Shown piece after piece: positions 15,364-22,923 of a stretch of 32,756 nucleotides of DNA (positions are counted from its first letter, which is position 1; every line of letters starts with the position of its first letter). The notes under the pieces are model-generated. The model searched no databases and was not told the DNA's origin. It was given only the letters and a program-made list of their open reading frames with translations. The position numbers were made by a program, and so were the translations under genes. Source of the DNA: Anaerolinea sp. Lineage in GTDB: Bacteria; Chloroflexota; Anaerolineae; Aggregatilineales; UBA2796. The stretch spans positions 1-32,756 of the forward strand of contig JACSRJ010000230.1 in assembly GCA_014879835.1 (NCBI GenBank), in the 5' to 3' direction.

Positions 15364-16374
15364 TTACCCCCAACGGATGGCAGCGGCGCTCCATGTATAA
15401 CCCACCCCCGCACCCGCCAGCACAATCAGGTCACCGGGCTTGATCTTGCCCTGTTTTAGTCCTAGTTCCAGTGTGAAGGCCTGATCGGCGCTCTGGATGT
15501 GCCCATAATCCTCTAGGTATACCGACTGCTCCGGGGTTAGACCCACCGCGCTTAAGATTTCCCGGTAGAATGATCCTTTCATGTGGGTGATCCCCAAAAA
15601 GCGTAAGTCCTCAAGGCGTGCGCTACCCTTTTCGACCGATTCGCGGATGACCCGGACAAAGTTTTGAAGGGAGACTGCACCGAGACGTTCGGCCATAAAA
15701 TCCGGCTGATTCACGTCCAACCGGCCGCGCAGATCACCAAATTCACCGGGGTTTGTACCCAGTGCCTGAGGGGTACGGTTAAGGGTCACTGTTTCGGAGA
15801 GCGCTCCATCGGTAATGACCGAGACTCCTAACAGCAGGTTGCGGGTGGCACCTCGTTCTAAAAGCAGCGCCCCTGCCCCCGCCCCAAAGTTATACATGAA
15901 GCGCACCCGCTCGTTGCGCAGGTTCACCAGATCGTTTTCACGGCTGGCAGCGGTGAGCAGCGCATAACGCACGGACTCATCCCCCAGCATAATGCCCCGT
16001 GCGGTCTGAAGAGCGATAGGCGCACCGGCGCACAGGGCGTACACTTCAAAAGCCTGCGCATTGATTGCACCGATGTTGTGCTGAATCTTGGACGCGGCAT
16101 TCCACACCAGATGATCTTTGTACTCGCTGCCATGCGAGATCACCAGATTCACTTGTTCCGCTGGAACACCAGCATCCTCAAGGGCGCGTGCCGAGGCACG
16201 GCTTGCCATATAACTTATGGTGTCCTGCTCCCCAGCCACATGGCGCTGGCGAATGCCCATCTTATCGCGCAGCACGGCTTCGGGGATACCGGTCTGGGCA
16301 ACCAGATCGGCGGCGGTCTCAATCTGCTCCGGCACATAGGTGCCCACACCCACAATGCCCACATTGATCATCAT
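15364..16374 (-). CDS. KAS III / FabH-like thiolase-fold protein with altered triad
   Basis: A 336-residue protein of the 3-oxoacyl-ACP synthase III family. The N terminus INVGIVGVGTYVPEQ and the C terminus GAGVGYTWSAAAIRWG are typical. The nucleophile is present as ALCAGAP (Cys115). The His position reads ITHMKGS (His264) rather than the usual PHQAN. The third residue, normally Asn in GNTSS-type loops, appears as His292 in DYGHIQSAD. Such variants are known among KAS III-like proteins that do acyl transfer or make other products, so it may not start fatty-acid synthesis. AGGAG lies about 9 nt before the tandem ATGATG. It is divergent from exoD and convergent with asnB. No other fatty-acid genes are near. 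Confidence 0.83.
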   Translation of the reverse strand: MMINVGIVGVGTYVPEQIETAADLVAQTGIPEAVLRDKMGIRQRHVAGEQDTISYMASRASARALEDAGVPAEQVNLVISHGSEYKDHLVWNAASKIQHNIGAINAQAFEVYALCAGAPIALQTARGIMLGDESVRYALLTAASRENDLVNLRNERVRFMYNFGAGAGALLLERGATRNLLLGVSVITDGALSETVTLNRTPQALGTNPGEFGDLRGRLDVNQPDFMAERLGAVSLQNFVRVIRESVEKGSARLEDLRFLGITHMKGSFYREILSAVGLTPEQSVYLEDYGHIQSADQAFTLELGLKQGKIKPGDLIVLAGAGVGYTWSAAAIRWG

Positions 16375-16512
16375 TGAGAGGTACTCCTGATCGTTCCCGC
16401 CCCAAAGTAAATATTGAATAGGTGAAGTCTACCCTATGATTGCTAAAGGGGCATGAGGACAATCAGAGCGCTCCTTTTTAAAGAGGTGGTTTTTGAGAAA
16501 CGGTTCCGTTTT

Positions 16513-16541
16513 TTGTATGCATTCCTCACCAGATGTAGAAT
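16513..16541 (+). promoter_or_regulatory. Candidate promoter of the exoD operon
   Basis: TTGTAT (16513-16518) and TAGAAT (16536-16541) are spaced by exactly 17 bp, 70 bp before the exoD start. Both boxes match the sigma-70 consensus at 4-5 of 6 positions. Confidence 0.5.
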
Positions 16542-16554
16542 TTCCCCCCGTGTT

Positions 16555-16575
16555 GGAAGGGACGGTTAACCTTCC
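16555..16575 (+). promoter_or_regulatory. Leader hairpin or operator upstream of exoD
   Basis: GGAAGG (16555-16560) pairs with CCTTCC (16570-16575), with a palindromic GGTTAACC lying in the loop and inner arm. It sits just after the candidate promoter, where either a repressor site or a 5' UTR hairpin would fit. Confidence 0.35.
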
Positions 16576-16610
16576 GCACCTCTCAACCCAGAACCTTCGA
16601 GGGATTTTGC

Positions 16611-17312
16611 ATGGCTGTCGAACTTCAAGATGTAAAGCTGAGCCTTTCTGAGACGCTAGAACATGTTGCTAAAAGCGTCCCCGAAGGGAAAATCACCATT
16701 CGTGATCTATTTCATCTGGTGGGTGAACAGGGATTGATCCTGTTGATCATGATCCTCACCATCCCCTTTCTGACCCCACTGCCCCTGCCGGGAGTAAGCA
16801 CTGTCTTTGGGGCGCTCATCATGTTGATCAGTTTGGGGGTGATCCTCAACCGCATCCCGTGGATGCCGGGTATCATGCTCCGACGCACGGTTCACAGTGA
16901 TCAGTTGGTGCCCGTGCTAGAGCGTGGCGCGGCGTTGATGCGGCGCGTGGAACGCTTTATCCGTCCCCGGTTGTTGGCGCTTTCTGGCAGTGAGACAATC
17001 AACCGTCTTCATGGGTTCATGCTCTTTTTTGGGGGGTTCTTGCTGATCATCCCTCTCCCTGTGCTGCCGCTCTCCAATTTCCTGCCCGGATGGGGACTGC
17101 TACTTTTGGGCGCAGGCATTTTACAGCGCGACGGCTACTTCATAATCGCTGGGTATATCTTAAATATCGTGACCTTTGTCTACTTTGGACTGGTCTTTTT
17201 AGGGGTACTTTTGGCAGGTGGCAGCCTAATTCAATTGTTCCGCGAACCCACCCCAATGCCCACGCCCACACCGGGCCTCATCTGGCTTTGGATAACGGGA
17301 CTGCTGCGCTGA
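16611..17312 (+). CDS. exoD: ExoD family exopolysaccharide-synthesis membrane protein
   Basis: A 233-residue protein. A soluble N-terminal segment has LSETLEHVAKSVPEGKITIRD. Helical blocks follow with GEQGLILLIMILTIPFLTPLPLPGVST and FGALIMLISLGVIL, then GFMLFFGGFLLIIPLPVLPLSNFLPG and a final pair of helices. These blocks, with the repeated proline-rich PLPLPG and PLPVLPLSN turns, are characteristic of ExoD (PF06055), known from rhizobial exopolysaccharide production; its molecular role is unsettled. GAGGG lies 8 nt before the ATG. The stop is one base before the GTG of the next gene, so it heads an operon with the GH13-like protein and the subtilase. Confidence 0.85.
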   Translation: MAVELQDVKLSLSETLEHVAKSVPEGKITIRDLFHLVGEQGLILLIMILTIPFLTPLPLPGVSTVFGALIMLISLGVILNRIPWMPGIMLRRTVHSDQLVPVLERGAALMRRVERFIRPRLLALSGSETINRLHGFMLFFGGFLLIIPLPVLPLSNFLPGWGLLLLGAGILQRDGYFIIAGYILNIVTFVYFGLVFLGVLLAGGSLIQLFREPTPMPTPTPGLIWLWITGLLR

Positions 17313-17313
17313 A

Positions 17314-19302
17314 GTGCTATCACGACTGTTCCGTACCAAAAACGCATCCCTCAGTGCCCTTCGCACCCTTGTTGATCAATTGGCGGTGATGAAGCGCCGG
17401 GTTGATCACCCTTACTTCGTACCGGGTCTGTGGGTGGACTTCAAATCACCTGAAGCGGTTATGGTAGATCCTTTTCAGTTCTACCGGGAACGTTTCCTGC
17501 ACATCCTCAGCACCCCCTCAAGCCCGCTTATTGAAGGTAAAGGGGGGGAGTGGACTCGTGAAGCGTTGGTGTATAACCTATTCCCGCGGCTTACCACCGC
17601 CTTTGATCACGACGATGATGGTGGGTTACAGGTGAATGTTAACAGTGATGGCTGGCGTGAACCGGGAACACTGCTCAAATGTATCGCCATCCTGCCCTTC
17701 ATCCGTGATATGGGCTTTAATACGGTTCACCTGCTGCCCATCACCGCGATTGGGCAGGATGGCAAAAAGGGTAACCTTGGTTCCCCTTATGCGATCCGCA
17801 ATCCCTACCAGCTTGATCCTAATTTAGCGGAACCAGCGCTGAATCTCAGTGCGGAGCAGCTTTTTGCTGCCTTTGTGGAGGCTGCTCATCATCTGGGGAT
17901 GCGGGTAGTGATGGAGTTTGTGCTGCGCACCGCCTCCAAAGATTCCGACTGGATTGGTGAACACCCCGAATGGTTCTATTGGATTCACGCCGATATTCGG
18001 GATCGTACCCATCACATGGGGCGCACCGATCTCCTACGATCTTTTGGACAGCCTATCTACTCAAACGAAACCTTGGGCTTGATCCACTGGAAAGTAGGGC
18101 AGGGCGATTATCACGATCTACCCGCACCCTATCCATTTTATAAAGAGATGTTCACTGTGCCCCCTCGGCCGGAACGGGTAAAGCTAGAAAATGGACGCTA
18201 TGTCGGAACGCTGGAGGATGGAACACGGGTGCGTATCCCCGGTGCGTTTGCCGACTGGCCACCTCAGGACAGCCAGCCCCCATGGTCGGATGTAACCTAT
18301 CTACGCCTGTACGACCACCCCGACTTTAACTACATGGCCTACAATACCCTGCGTATGTATGATTCCCGTCTGGCACAGCCCGAAAACCGGGTCAATCCTT
18401 TGTGGGATGCCATCGCTGGGGTCATCCCGCATTATCAGCGGGAATTTGATATTGATGGGGTGCTGCTCGACATGGGGCACGCACTGCCGATGGAGCTAAA
18501 ACAGCGGATCGTGACTTCAGCGCGGGAAGTAAACCCCGATTTTGCCTTTTGGGACGAAAACTTCTCGATCTCTGGATCAAGCCGTGCTGAAGGTTACAAT
18601 GCTGTGGTGGGTTATTGGCTGCTGGGGCTGCACGAAGGGCACAGTGTGCGCAACTTCATTAACGAGATGGGGCGAAATCCTCATCCGATCTCGTTTCTGG
18701 CGGCCTCGGAGAATCACAACACCCCCCGGGCCTTTGCCCGCTACGGAGGCATTGCCTACGCTCACTATGCCCTTGCGCTCTCAGTGATGGTGCCGGGGGT
18801 GGTGTTTGTCCTCACTGGTTTTGAGTTGGGCGAGAGCAAACCGATCAATACCGGACTTGGTTTCAGTTATGAACAACAGGCACAGCACCCCTCAGATCAA
18901 CTGCCTTTGTTCAGCACTGCTCGTTTTGCGTGGACTCGACCCACCAATTACGTAAAATCGGTGCGGCAAGCCCTGCTCATTCGCCAGAAGTATGCCACGC
19001 TCCTCGCGGATAATGATCCCTCCACCTTTTATATTGGCTACTCTGATAACCCCGCGATCCTCGTTTTCACCCGGCGCAAAGGGGATCAGGCAGTCAGTGT
19101 GATCGCTAACACCGATATGGCCAATACCCAAAACGGGCGCGTGGTAATGCATTCCCGACAGCGGCGCGTTCCGGGTTTGTGGGGGGTGATTGACGAGCAA
19201 GGTATGAACATTTCTGATGAGGTTGCGGCACAGGTCAGTTTGCTGCCGGGATACGTGCTGATCATCGACAACGGGGACTCCGATAAATCATACCAACCAT
19301 GA
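17314..19302 (+). CDS. GH13-like (alpha-amylase fold) protein with degenerate catalytic motifs
   Basis: A 662-residue cytosolic protein. The barrel begins with ALVYNLFPRL (about 84-93). GFNTVHLLPITAIG, GSPYAIRNPYQLDP, DWIGEHPEWFYWI and GFELGESKPINTG are like GlgE-type and other GH13 enzymes. The nucleophile-like Asp386 (DGVLLDMGHALP) and the acid/base-like Glu415 (FAFWDENF) are present. Conserved region I reads MEFVLRTAS instead of DxVxNH. The invariant Arg two residues before the nucleophile is Leu384. The last catalytic Asp reads Asn469 (ENHNTPR). Activity may be changed or lost. A GTG start one base after the exoD stop is used here; an ATG at 17392 is the alternative. Its end overlaps the subtilase start as ATGA. 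Confidence 0.78.
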   Translation: MLSRLFRTKNASLSALRTLVDQLAVMKRRVDHPYFVPGLWVDFKSPEAVMVDPFQFYRERFLHILSTPSSPLIEGKGGEWTREALVYNLFPRLTTAFDHDDDGGLQVNVNSDGWREPGTLLKCIAILPFIRDMGFNTVHLLPITAIGQDGKKGNLGSPYAIRNPYQLDPNLAEPALNLSAEQLFAAFVEAAHHLGMRVVMEFVLRTASKDSDWIGEHPEWFYWIHADIRDRTHHMGRTDLLRSFGQPIYSNETLGLIHWKVGQGDYHDLPAPYPFYKEMFTVPPRPERVKLENGRYVGTLEDGTRVRIPGAFADWPPQDSQPPWSDVTYLRLYDHPDFNYMAYNTLRMYDSRLAQPENRVNPLWDAIAGVIPHYQREFDIDGVLLDMGHALPMELKQRIVTSAREVNPDFAFWDENFSISGSSRAEGYNAVVGYWLLGLHEGHSVRNFINEMGRNPHPISFLAASENHNTPRAFARYGGIAYAHYALALSVMVPGVVFVLTGFELGESKPINTGLGFSYEQQAQHPSDQLPLFSTARFAWTRPTNYVKSVRQALLIRQKYATLLADNDPSTFYIGYSDNPAILVFTRRKGDQAVSVIANTDMANTQNGRVVMHSRQRRVPGLWGVIDEQGMNISDEVAAQVSLLPGYVLIIDNGDSDKSYQP

Positions 19303-20453
19303 GTGATCCGATGTTTGTGCCCAACTATCCTTACCATGATCCTGCGTGGATGATGCTGAGCCTTCATGAACGTACTGGGGCCCTGCCTGATCTTACCGGG
19401 CGTGGGGTGGTGATGGCCTTTATCGATTCGGGCTTTTATCCTCATCCTGATCTGGGTGATAGGGTGATCCTTTACGTAGATGCCAGTACGGATCGGGTCG
19501 TGGAACGCACCACTGGTTTTCACGACCGTCATTTGGCATGGCATGGACAGATGACCAGCGTGATCGCCGCGGGGGATGGGCGCACCAATGGCGGGCGCAG
19601 GTATCCGGGGTTGGCCTCGGCTGCACGCCTGATCCTGATCCGGGTGGCAACCCCGCAGGGACGCATCCGTGAGCCTGATATTCTGCGTGGGCTGCGCTGG
19701 TTGGATCACAATCAAGCACGGTTTGGGGTGCGGGTGGTCAATATTTCGGTTGGGGGTGATGATCCCAACGATGATCCCGATTACGATCTGTACACAGTCA
19801 TCCGCAGCCTGCATCAGGCGGGGGTGGTGATCACAGCGGCCGCGGGTAACCGTCCAGAGCCAGTGCTGGTGCCCCCGGCCAGCGCCCCGGAAGTGATCAC
19901 CGTTGGCGGCTATGATGACCACAACACCCGCGATGTAACGCAGTGGTCACTATACCGCCACAACTACGGCACGTCCTTCGATCAACACCTCAAGCCAGAA
20001 GTATTGGGGGCAGCCGCGTGGATTCCTTCGCCACTGCTGCCCGGCAGTAAAGAATCACGTGAGGCGCGCTGGCTGGCGATGATGCTTCATGCCCATGATC
20101 AGCGCACGGTTAACCAACTGCTGCTCTCGGCATACCCCGATCTGCACCTCACCCGCCATCAAGCGTTCAAGCCTGACCAGCAGGTGTACACCTTTATTCA
20201 AGAACGGATCAACCACCACAAAATCATTGATGTTCACCACCAACATGTAGATGGAACCTCAGTCTCCAGTGCAGTGGTAGCGGGTATTGTGGCCCAAATG
20301 TTGGAGGTGAATCCCAATCTTCAGCCTGATGCGGTGAAGTCCATTCTGCAGGCGACCGCAAAACAACTGCCCAATGTGGCCGAAGATCGTCAGGGCAGAG
20401 GGGTCGTGGATGCTGAACACGCAGTGAGGACAGCCGCCCAGATGAAGGGCTAA
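19299..20453 (+). CDS. Subtilisin-family (S8) serine protease, no signal peptide
   Basis: A 384-residue protease with the full triad: Asp43 in VVMAFIDSGFYPHPD, His82 in WHGQMTSVIA and Ser321 in DGTSVSSAVVAG. The oxyanion Asn184 lies in TAAAGNRPEP. VVNISVGGDD is the usual substrate-cleft strand. There is no signal peptide or inhibitor-like prodomain; the catalytic domain starts almost at once, so the enzyme is probably cytoplasmic. About 70 extra residues rich in His (about 247-316) lie just before the catalytic Ser. The ATG overlaps the stop of the GH13-like gene as ATGA, pointing to coordinated synthesis of the two proteins. The target is unknown. Confidence 0.88.
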   Translation: MSDPMFVPNYPYHDPAWMMLSLHERTGALPDLTGRGVVMAFIDSGFYPHPDLGDRVILYVDASTDRVVERTTGFHDRHLAWHGQMTSVIAAGDGRTNGGRRYPGLASAARLILIRVATPQGRIREPDILRGLRWLDHNQARFGVRVVNISVGGDDPNDDPDYDLYTVIRSLHQAGVVITAAAGNRPEPVLVPPASAPEVITVGGYDDHNTRDVTQWSLYRHNYGTSFDQHLKPEVLGAAAWIPSPLLPGSKESREARWLAMMLHAHDQRTVNQLLLSAYPDLHLTRHQAFKPDQQVYTFIQERINHHKIIDVHHQHVDGTSVSSAVVAGIVAQMLEVNPNLQPDAVKSILQATAKQLPNVAEDRQGRGVVDAEHAVRTAAQMKG

Positions 20454-20599
20454 TGGACCCTTATCGCCCCCCTTTTGACAGCATCCGCCAAAAGTAACAC
20501 GACTGCTTGACTGCAAAACCTGTGGCATCTGGGATATATACGCCTGTGAAAATCGGTTGAGTCCTGTGGGGTTAGCTTAAAGCCCCTATTGCGCCCCTA

Positions 20600-21862
20600 T
20601 CAATGTTGACCTGCATAATACCGTTCGATGAGGGCGACGGCTTGTCCAACCCCATCTTCAACCTCAATTTGCCTCCCAAGTTCGGTTGCCCGCTGGCGCA
20701 TAGTTGGATTTTGGACAGCGATGGATATTGCCTCCGCCAGATTTTCCGCATTCATCTGTTTGCGCGGGATAGGCGCAGTCCCTGCCCCCAGCGCGGACAC
20801 ACGCTGTCCCCAGAAGCGCTGGTCGCCAAAAAACGGCACGATCACGTTTGGAACACCGGCGCGCAGGCCGGCGGCCGTTGTCCCTGCGCCACCATGATGT
20901 ACCACTGCCGCCATGCGCGGGAAGAGCCAATCGTGCGGCACAGCGCGAATCATGTATACCGATTCGGGCAAGGGGATCTCTGCCAGTCCGCCCCATCCGG
21001 ACGCCAGCACCCCCCGCTGGCCGGACACCGAAAGCGCCTTCAGGGCAATGTGGGTGGTTTCTTCCGGGTTGCGATTACCCATGCTGCCAAAACCAACATA
21101 TACAGGGGGATCGCCTGCCTGCAGAAAGTGCAACAGGTCGGTAGGAGGTTCCCATACGGAAGGCGCATTGTGGAACCAGTAACCTGTAACGTGTTGAAGC
21201 GAGTCCCAGTCCGTTGGGGGTGGTACAATGTGTTTGCTGAAACCATACAGCACCGGAACACGCTGCCGGGCTAGCGCTTGGTATGGGCCCCATGGCGGCA
21301 TTGGTCGCAGACCAAGTGCCTTGCGTGTTATCTTGTCGGCAAGCTGGCTGCTTTGCCACAGAACCTGCCGCATCAGGTGGAAAGATGCCCGGTTGAGCAC
21401 CCTGCCAAGTGGCAGGGTCGGTGTTAGAGGGCTGCCAAATGCGCGTGTTGGCGTCAGGGGAAAAACATGTGTCTGGATGACCGGAATGCCAAGTTTTTCC
21501 GCGACCGAAAATGCGCCCAGCAGTCCGGCCATGCCGCCTAAGACCAAGTCAGCGTCCTCAAAGTAGGCCGACATGTTAGCGGTCAGTTGATGGGCATGGC
21601 GTCTCATCTCGTGCCGCATTTTCAAAACAATTGCAAGGAAATTGCCACTTTCCAAGGTAGTGCGCCACGCATCGCTTTGCAGCATGGCCTCGATGCTGTG
21701 ACCACTTGAGCAAAACCCCAACTCGGCTTCAGTTACCAGCACTTGGAAATCATCAGAGGTGAGGATCTGGACAGTGTGTCCGGCCGCCTTCAATCCTTGC
21801 CCCAGCGCAACATACGGTTGTACATCACCACGCGAGCCAGAGGCAGCAATAAGTACTTTCAT
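20600..21862 (-). CDS. GT1 family glycosyltransferase (UDP-sugar dependent, MGT/sterol type)
   Basis: A 420-residue GT-B enzyme. The N terminus KVLIAASGSRGDVQPYVALG is the acceptor-side signature of sterol- and macrolide-type GT1 enzymes. The donor site motif is VVHHGGAGTTAAGLRAGVP followed by PFFGDQRFWGQRV (about residues 330-370). It should transfer a sugar from a nucleotide donor to a small hydrophobic acceptor, such as a lipid, polyketide or drug. It is coupled to the upstream TetR gene by an ATGA overlap, which fits an inducible detoxification or product-modification unit. Its DNA holds only 4 GATC sites by hand count, far fewer than its neighbours, which suggests transfer. Confidence 0.9.
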   Translation of the reverse strand: MKVLIAASGSRGDVQPYVALGQGLKAAGHTVQILTSDDFQVLVTEAELGFCSSGHSIEAMLQSDAWRTTLESGNFLAIVLKMRHEMRRHAHQLTANMSAYFEDADLVLGGMAGLLGAFSVAEKLGIPVIQTHVFPLTPTRAFGSPLTPTLPLGRVLNRASFHLMRQVLWQSSQLADKITRKALGLRPMPPWGPYQALARQRVPVLYGFSKHIVPPPTDWDSLQHVTGYWFHNAPSVWEPPTDLLHFLQAGDPPVYVGFGSMGNRNPEETTHIALKALSVSGQRGVLASGWGGLAEIPLPESVYMIRAVPHDWLFPRMAAVVHHGGAGTTAAGLRAGVPNVIVPFFGDQRFWGQRVSALGAGTAPIPRKQMNAENLAEAISIAVQNPTMRQRATELGRQIEVEDGVGQAVALIERYYAGQH

Positions 21863-22470
21863 GGCTGATTCACCCCTAAACCGTTCAGCACAAGGTCGGT
21901 CAGATGGTCAGGCAGGGCGTCCCACTGCACAGCCAGTGCCTGATCACCCAGTACGTGTTCGACCATCAAACCGATGATCAGCCCAGAAATGGCCCGGATG
22001 GACAGCGCAAGGCGCGCTGACTTGATCAGCCCTTGATCGGCCCAAATCCGGAACTGCTGCTCAGCCAAGGCAAGGGTAGGTTCCAAAATGTTCTGGCGGT
22101 AAAGAGCGCTTAGTTCCTGATTGACCAGAATTTCGGACATCACAACGCGGAATAGTTCAAAATTATCACCGCGCAGAGCCATCAGCGGCTGCTGCAAATA
22201 GTGCTTTAGAAAGCTCCGCATGTCGTGCGTCGTGAACGCTTCCAGTGGTTGCTGTGCCAGTGATTGGCGCATCTGCTCAAAGATACCAAGCAGGAGTGCG
22301 GTCTTGTTTTCGAAATAGTTGTAGATCGTACCATCAGCGATACCGGCTTCTCTGGCAATGTCTTTGATGGTCGCTGCGTGAAAGCCTTTCTGGGCGAAAA
22401 TCCTTGCCGCTACACCCAGAATGTGTTCGCGCCTAATCTTGATGGTCTGTTCCTGAATGGAGTCTGGCAT
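21859..22470 (-). CDS. TetR/AcrR family transcriptional regulator
   Basis: A 203-residue regulator. The N-terminal DNA-binding domain has ILGVAARIFAQKGFHAATIK followed by DIAREAGIADGTIYNYFENK (about residues 17-56), a textbook TetR helix-turn-helix. The C-terminal all-helical ligand domain is variable, as expected. AAGGA lies about 6 nt before the ATG. It is the first gene of a two-gene unit with the GT1 gene. A strong promoter with a palindrome over the start site lies directly upstream, so it is very probably autoregulated. The ligand is probably a substrate of the glycosyltransferase; that is inference from the gene pairing. Confidence 0.92.
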   Translation of the reverse strand: MPDSIQEQTIKIRREHILGVAARIFAQKGFHAATIKDIAREAGIADGTIYNYFENKTALLLGIFEQMRQSLAQQPLEAFTTHDMRSFLKHYLQQPLMALRGDNFELFRVVMSEILVNQELSALYRQNILEPTLALAEQQFRIWADQGLIKSARLALSIRAISGLIIGLMVEHVLGDQALAVQWDALPDHLTDLVLNGLGVNQP

Positions 22471-22505
22471 GGGTTTCCTTTGTTCGTGAATACCCGTTCA
22501 GTAAA

Positions 22506-22525
22506 ATGAGTGAACGTTCATTCAT
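22506..22525. promoter_or_regulatory. TetR-type operator palindrome
   Basis: ATGAGTGAACGTTCATTCAT is a 20-bp inverted repeat with one mismatched pair and a perfect TGAACGTTCA core. It overlaps the end of the -10 box and the expected transcription start of the TetR gene. A weaker half-repeat (TGAA...GTTCA) lies just downstream toward the gene. Confidence 0.75.
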
Positions 22526-22552
22526 TATGAGCGCACGCGCTTCGATTGTCAA
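22524..22552 (-). promoter_or_regulatory. Promoter of the TetR-GT1 operon
   Basis: On the minus strand, TTGACA (22552-22547) and CATAAT (22529-22524) are separated by exactly 17 bp. This is a near-consensus sigma-70 promoter. The TetR palindrome starts within its -10 box. Confidence 0.75.
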
Positions 22553-22923
22553 GTGCGAAGGTATATCACCACAGAGTTAACGCAAGAAAGTCTGCCGCTG
22601 GAAGACGGACAAAGCGGGTGTTGTCCCTAAAGCCTTATCCTAGAGTGGTTTCCTGAAAAATTGATCTGCTATTTTCAGCTATACGCTCATCTCCCTAACC
22701 CACGACCGTTTGTTGGTGCCTGCTTGCACAGGAGAGAAGGGGGAAGATACTTTGAGGGGTGCCCCCTCAAGTTCCCCCAGTAATCGCTAAACTGTCTGGG
22801 AAACTCTGTAAAGGTTACGGAAGAGGGCCAAAAACAGCCTTCAGAGGAATGAGGGATTGCGGGGTAAAGAGGCGCGGACGGAGAGGATTCACACCTTGCC
22901 TACGGGAGATCGGAGAGCCGCCC
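22553..22923. other. Intergenic region without a gene; contains hairpin and repeat copy 2
   Basis: No convincing coding frame is seen. A 7-bp stem (CTGAAAA at 22653-22659 with TTTTCAG at 22672-22678) is present. The dispersed repeat lies at 22686-22778. The stretch after it, up to the end of the GH3 gene, is GC-rich and shows no feature I can name. No clear promoter for a plus-strand gene is present. Confidence 0.5.
22686..22778. repeat. Dispersed intergenic repeat, copy 2
   Basis: The left end (CTCATCTCCCTAACCCACGACC) and the AGGAGAGAAGGGGGAAG segment match copy 1 at 15107. The right part has TTGAGGGG (22752-22759) pairing with CCCCTCAA (22763-22770) over a 3-nt loop, matching the right hairpin of copy 3 at 30847. 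It borders the TetR-GT1 cassette. Confidence 0.6.

Noticed and set aside
15138-15425. 95-codon minus-strand frame after the KAS III-like gene, and TATAAT on the minus strand near 15275
   Set aside because: The frame overlaps the end of the KAS III gene and repeat copy 1 and looks random; the -10 box has no well-spaced -35 box and no gene to serve.
19086-19922. 278-codon minus-strand frame across the GH13-like/subtilase junction
   Set aside because: It crosses two genes with convincing motifs on the other strand and has no recognisable domain itself.
20454-20599. Possible terminator between the convergent subtilase and GT1 genes
   Set aside because: The only pairing seen (GGGGTT with AAAGCCCC near 20567-20585) is short, has a wobble and no T-run in the right place.
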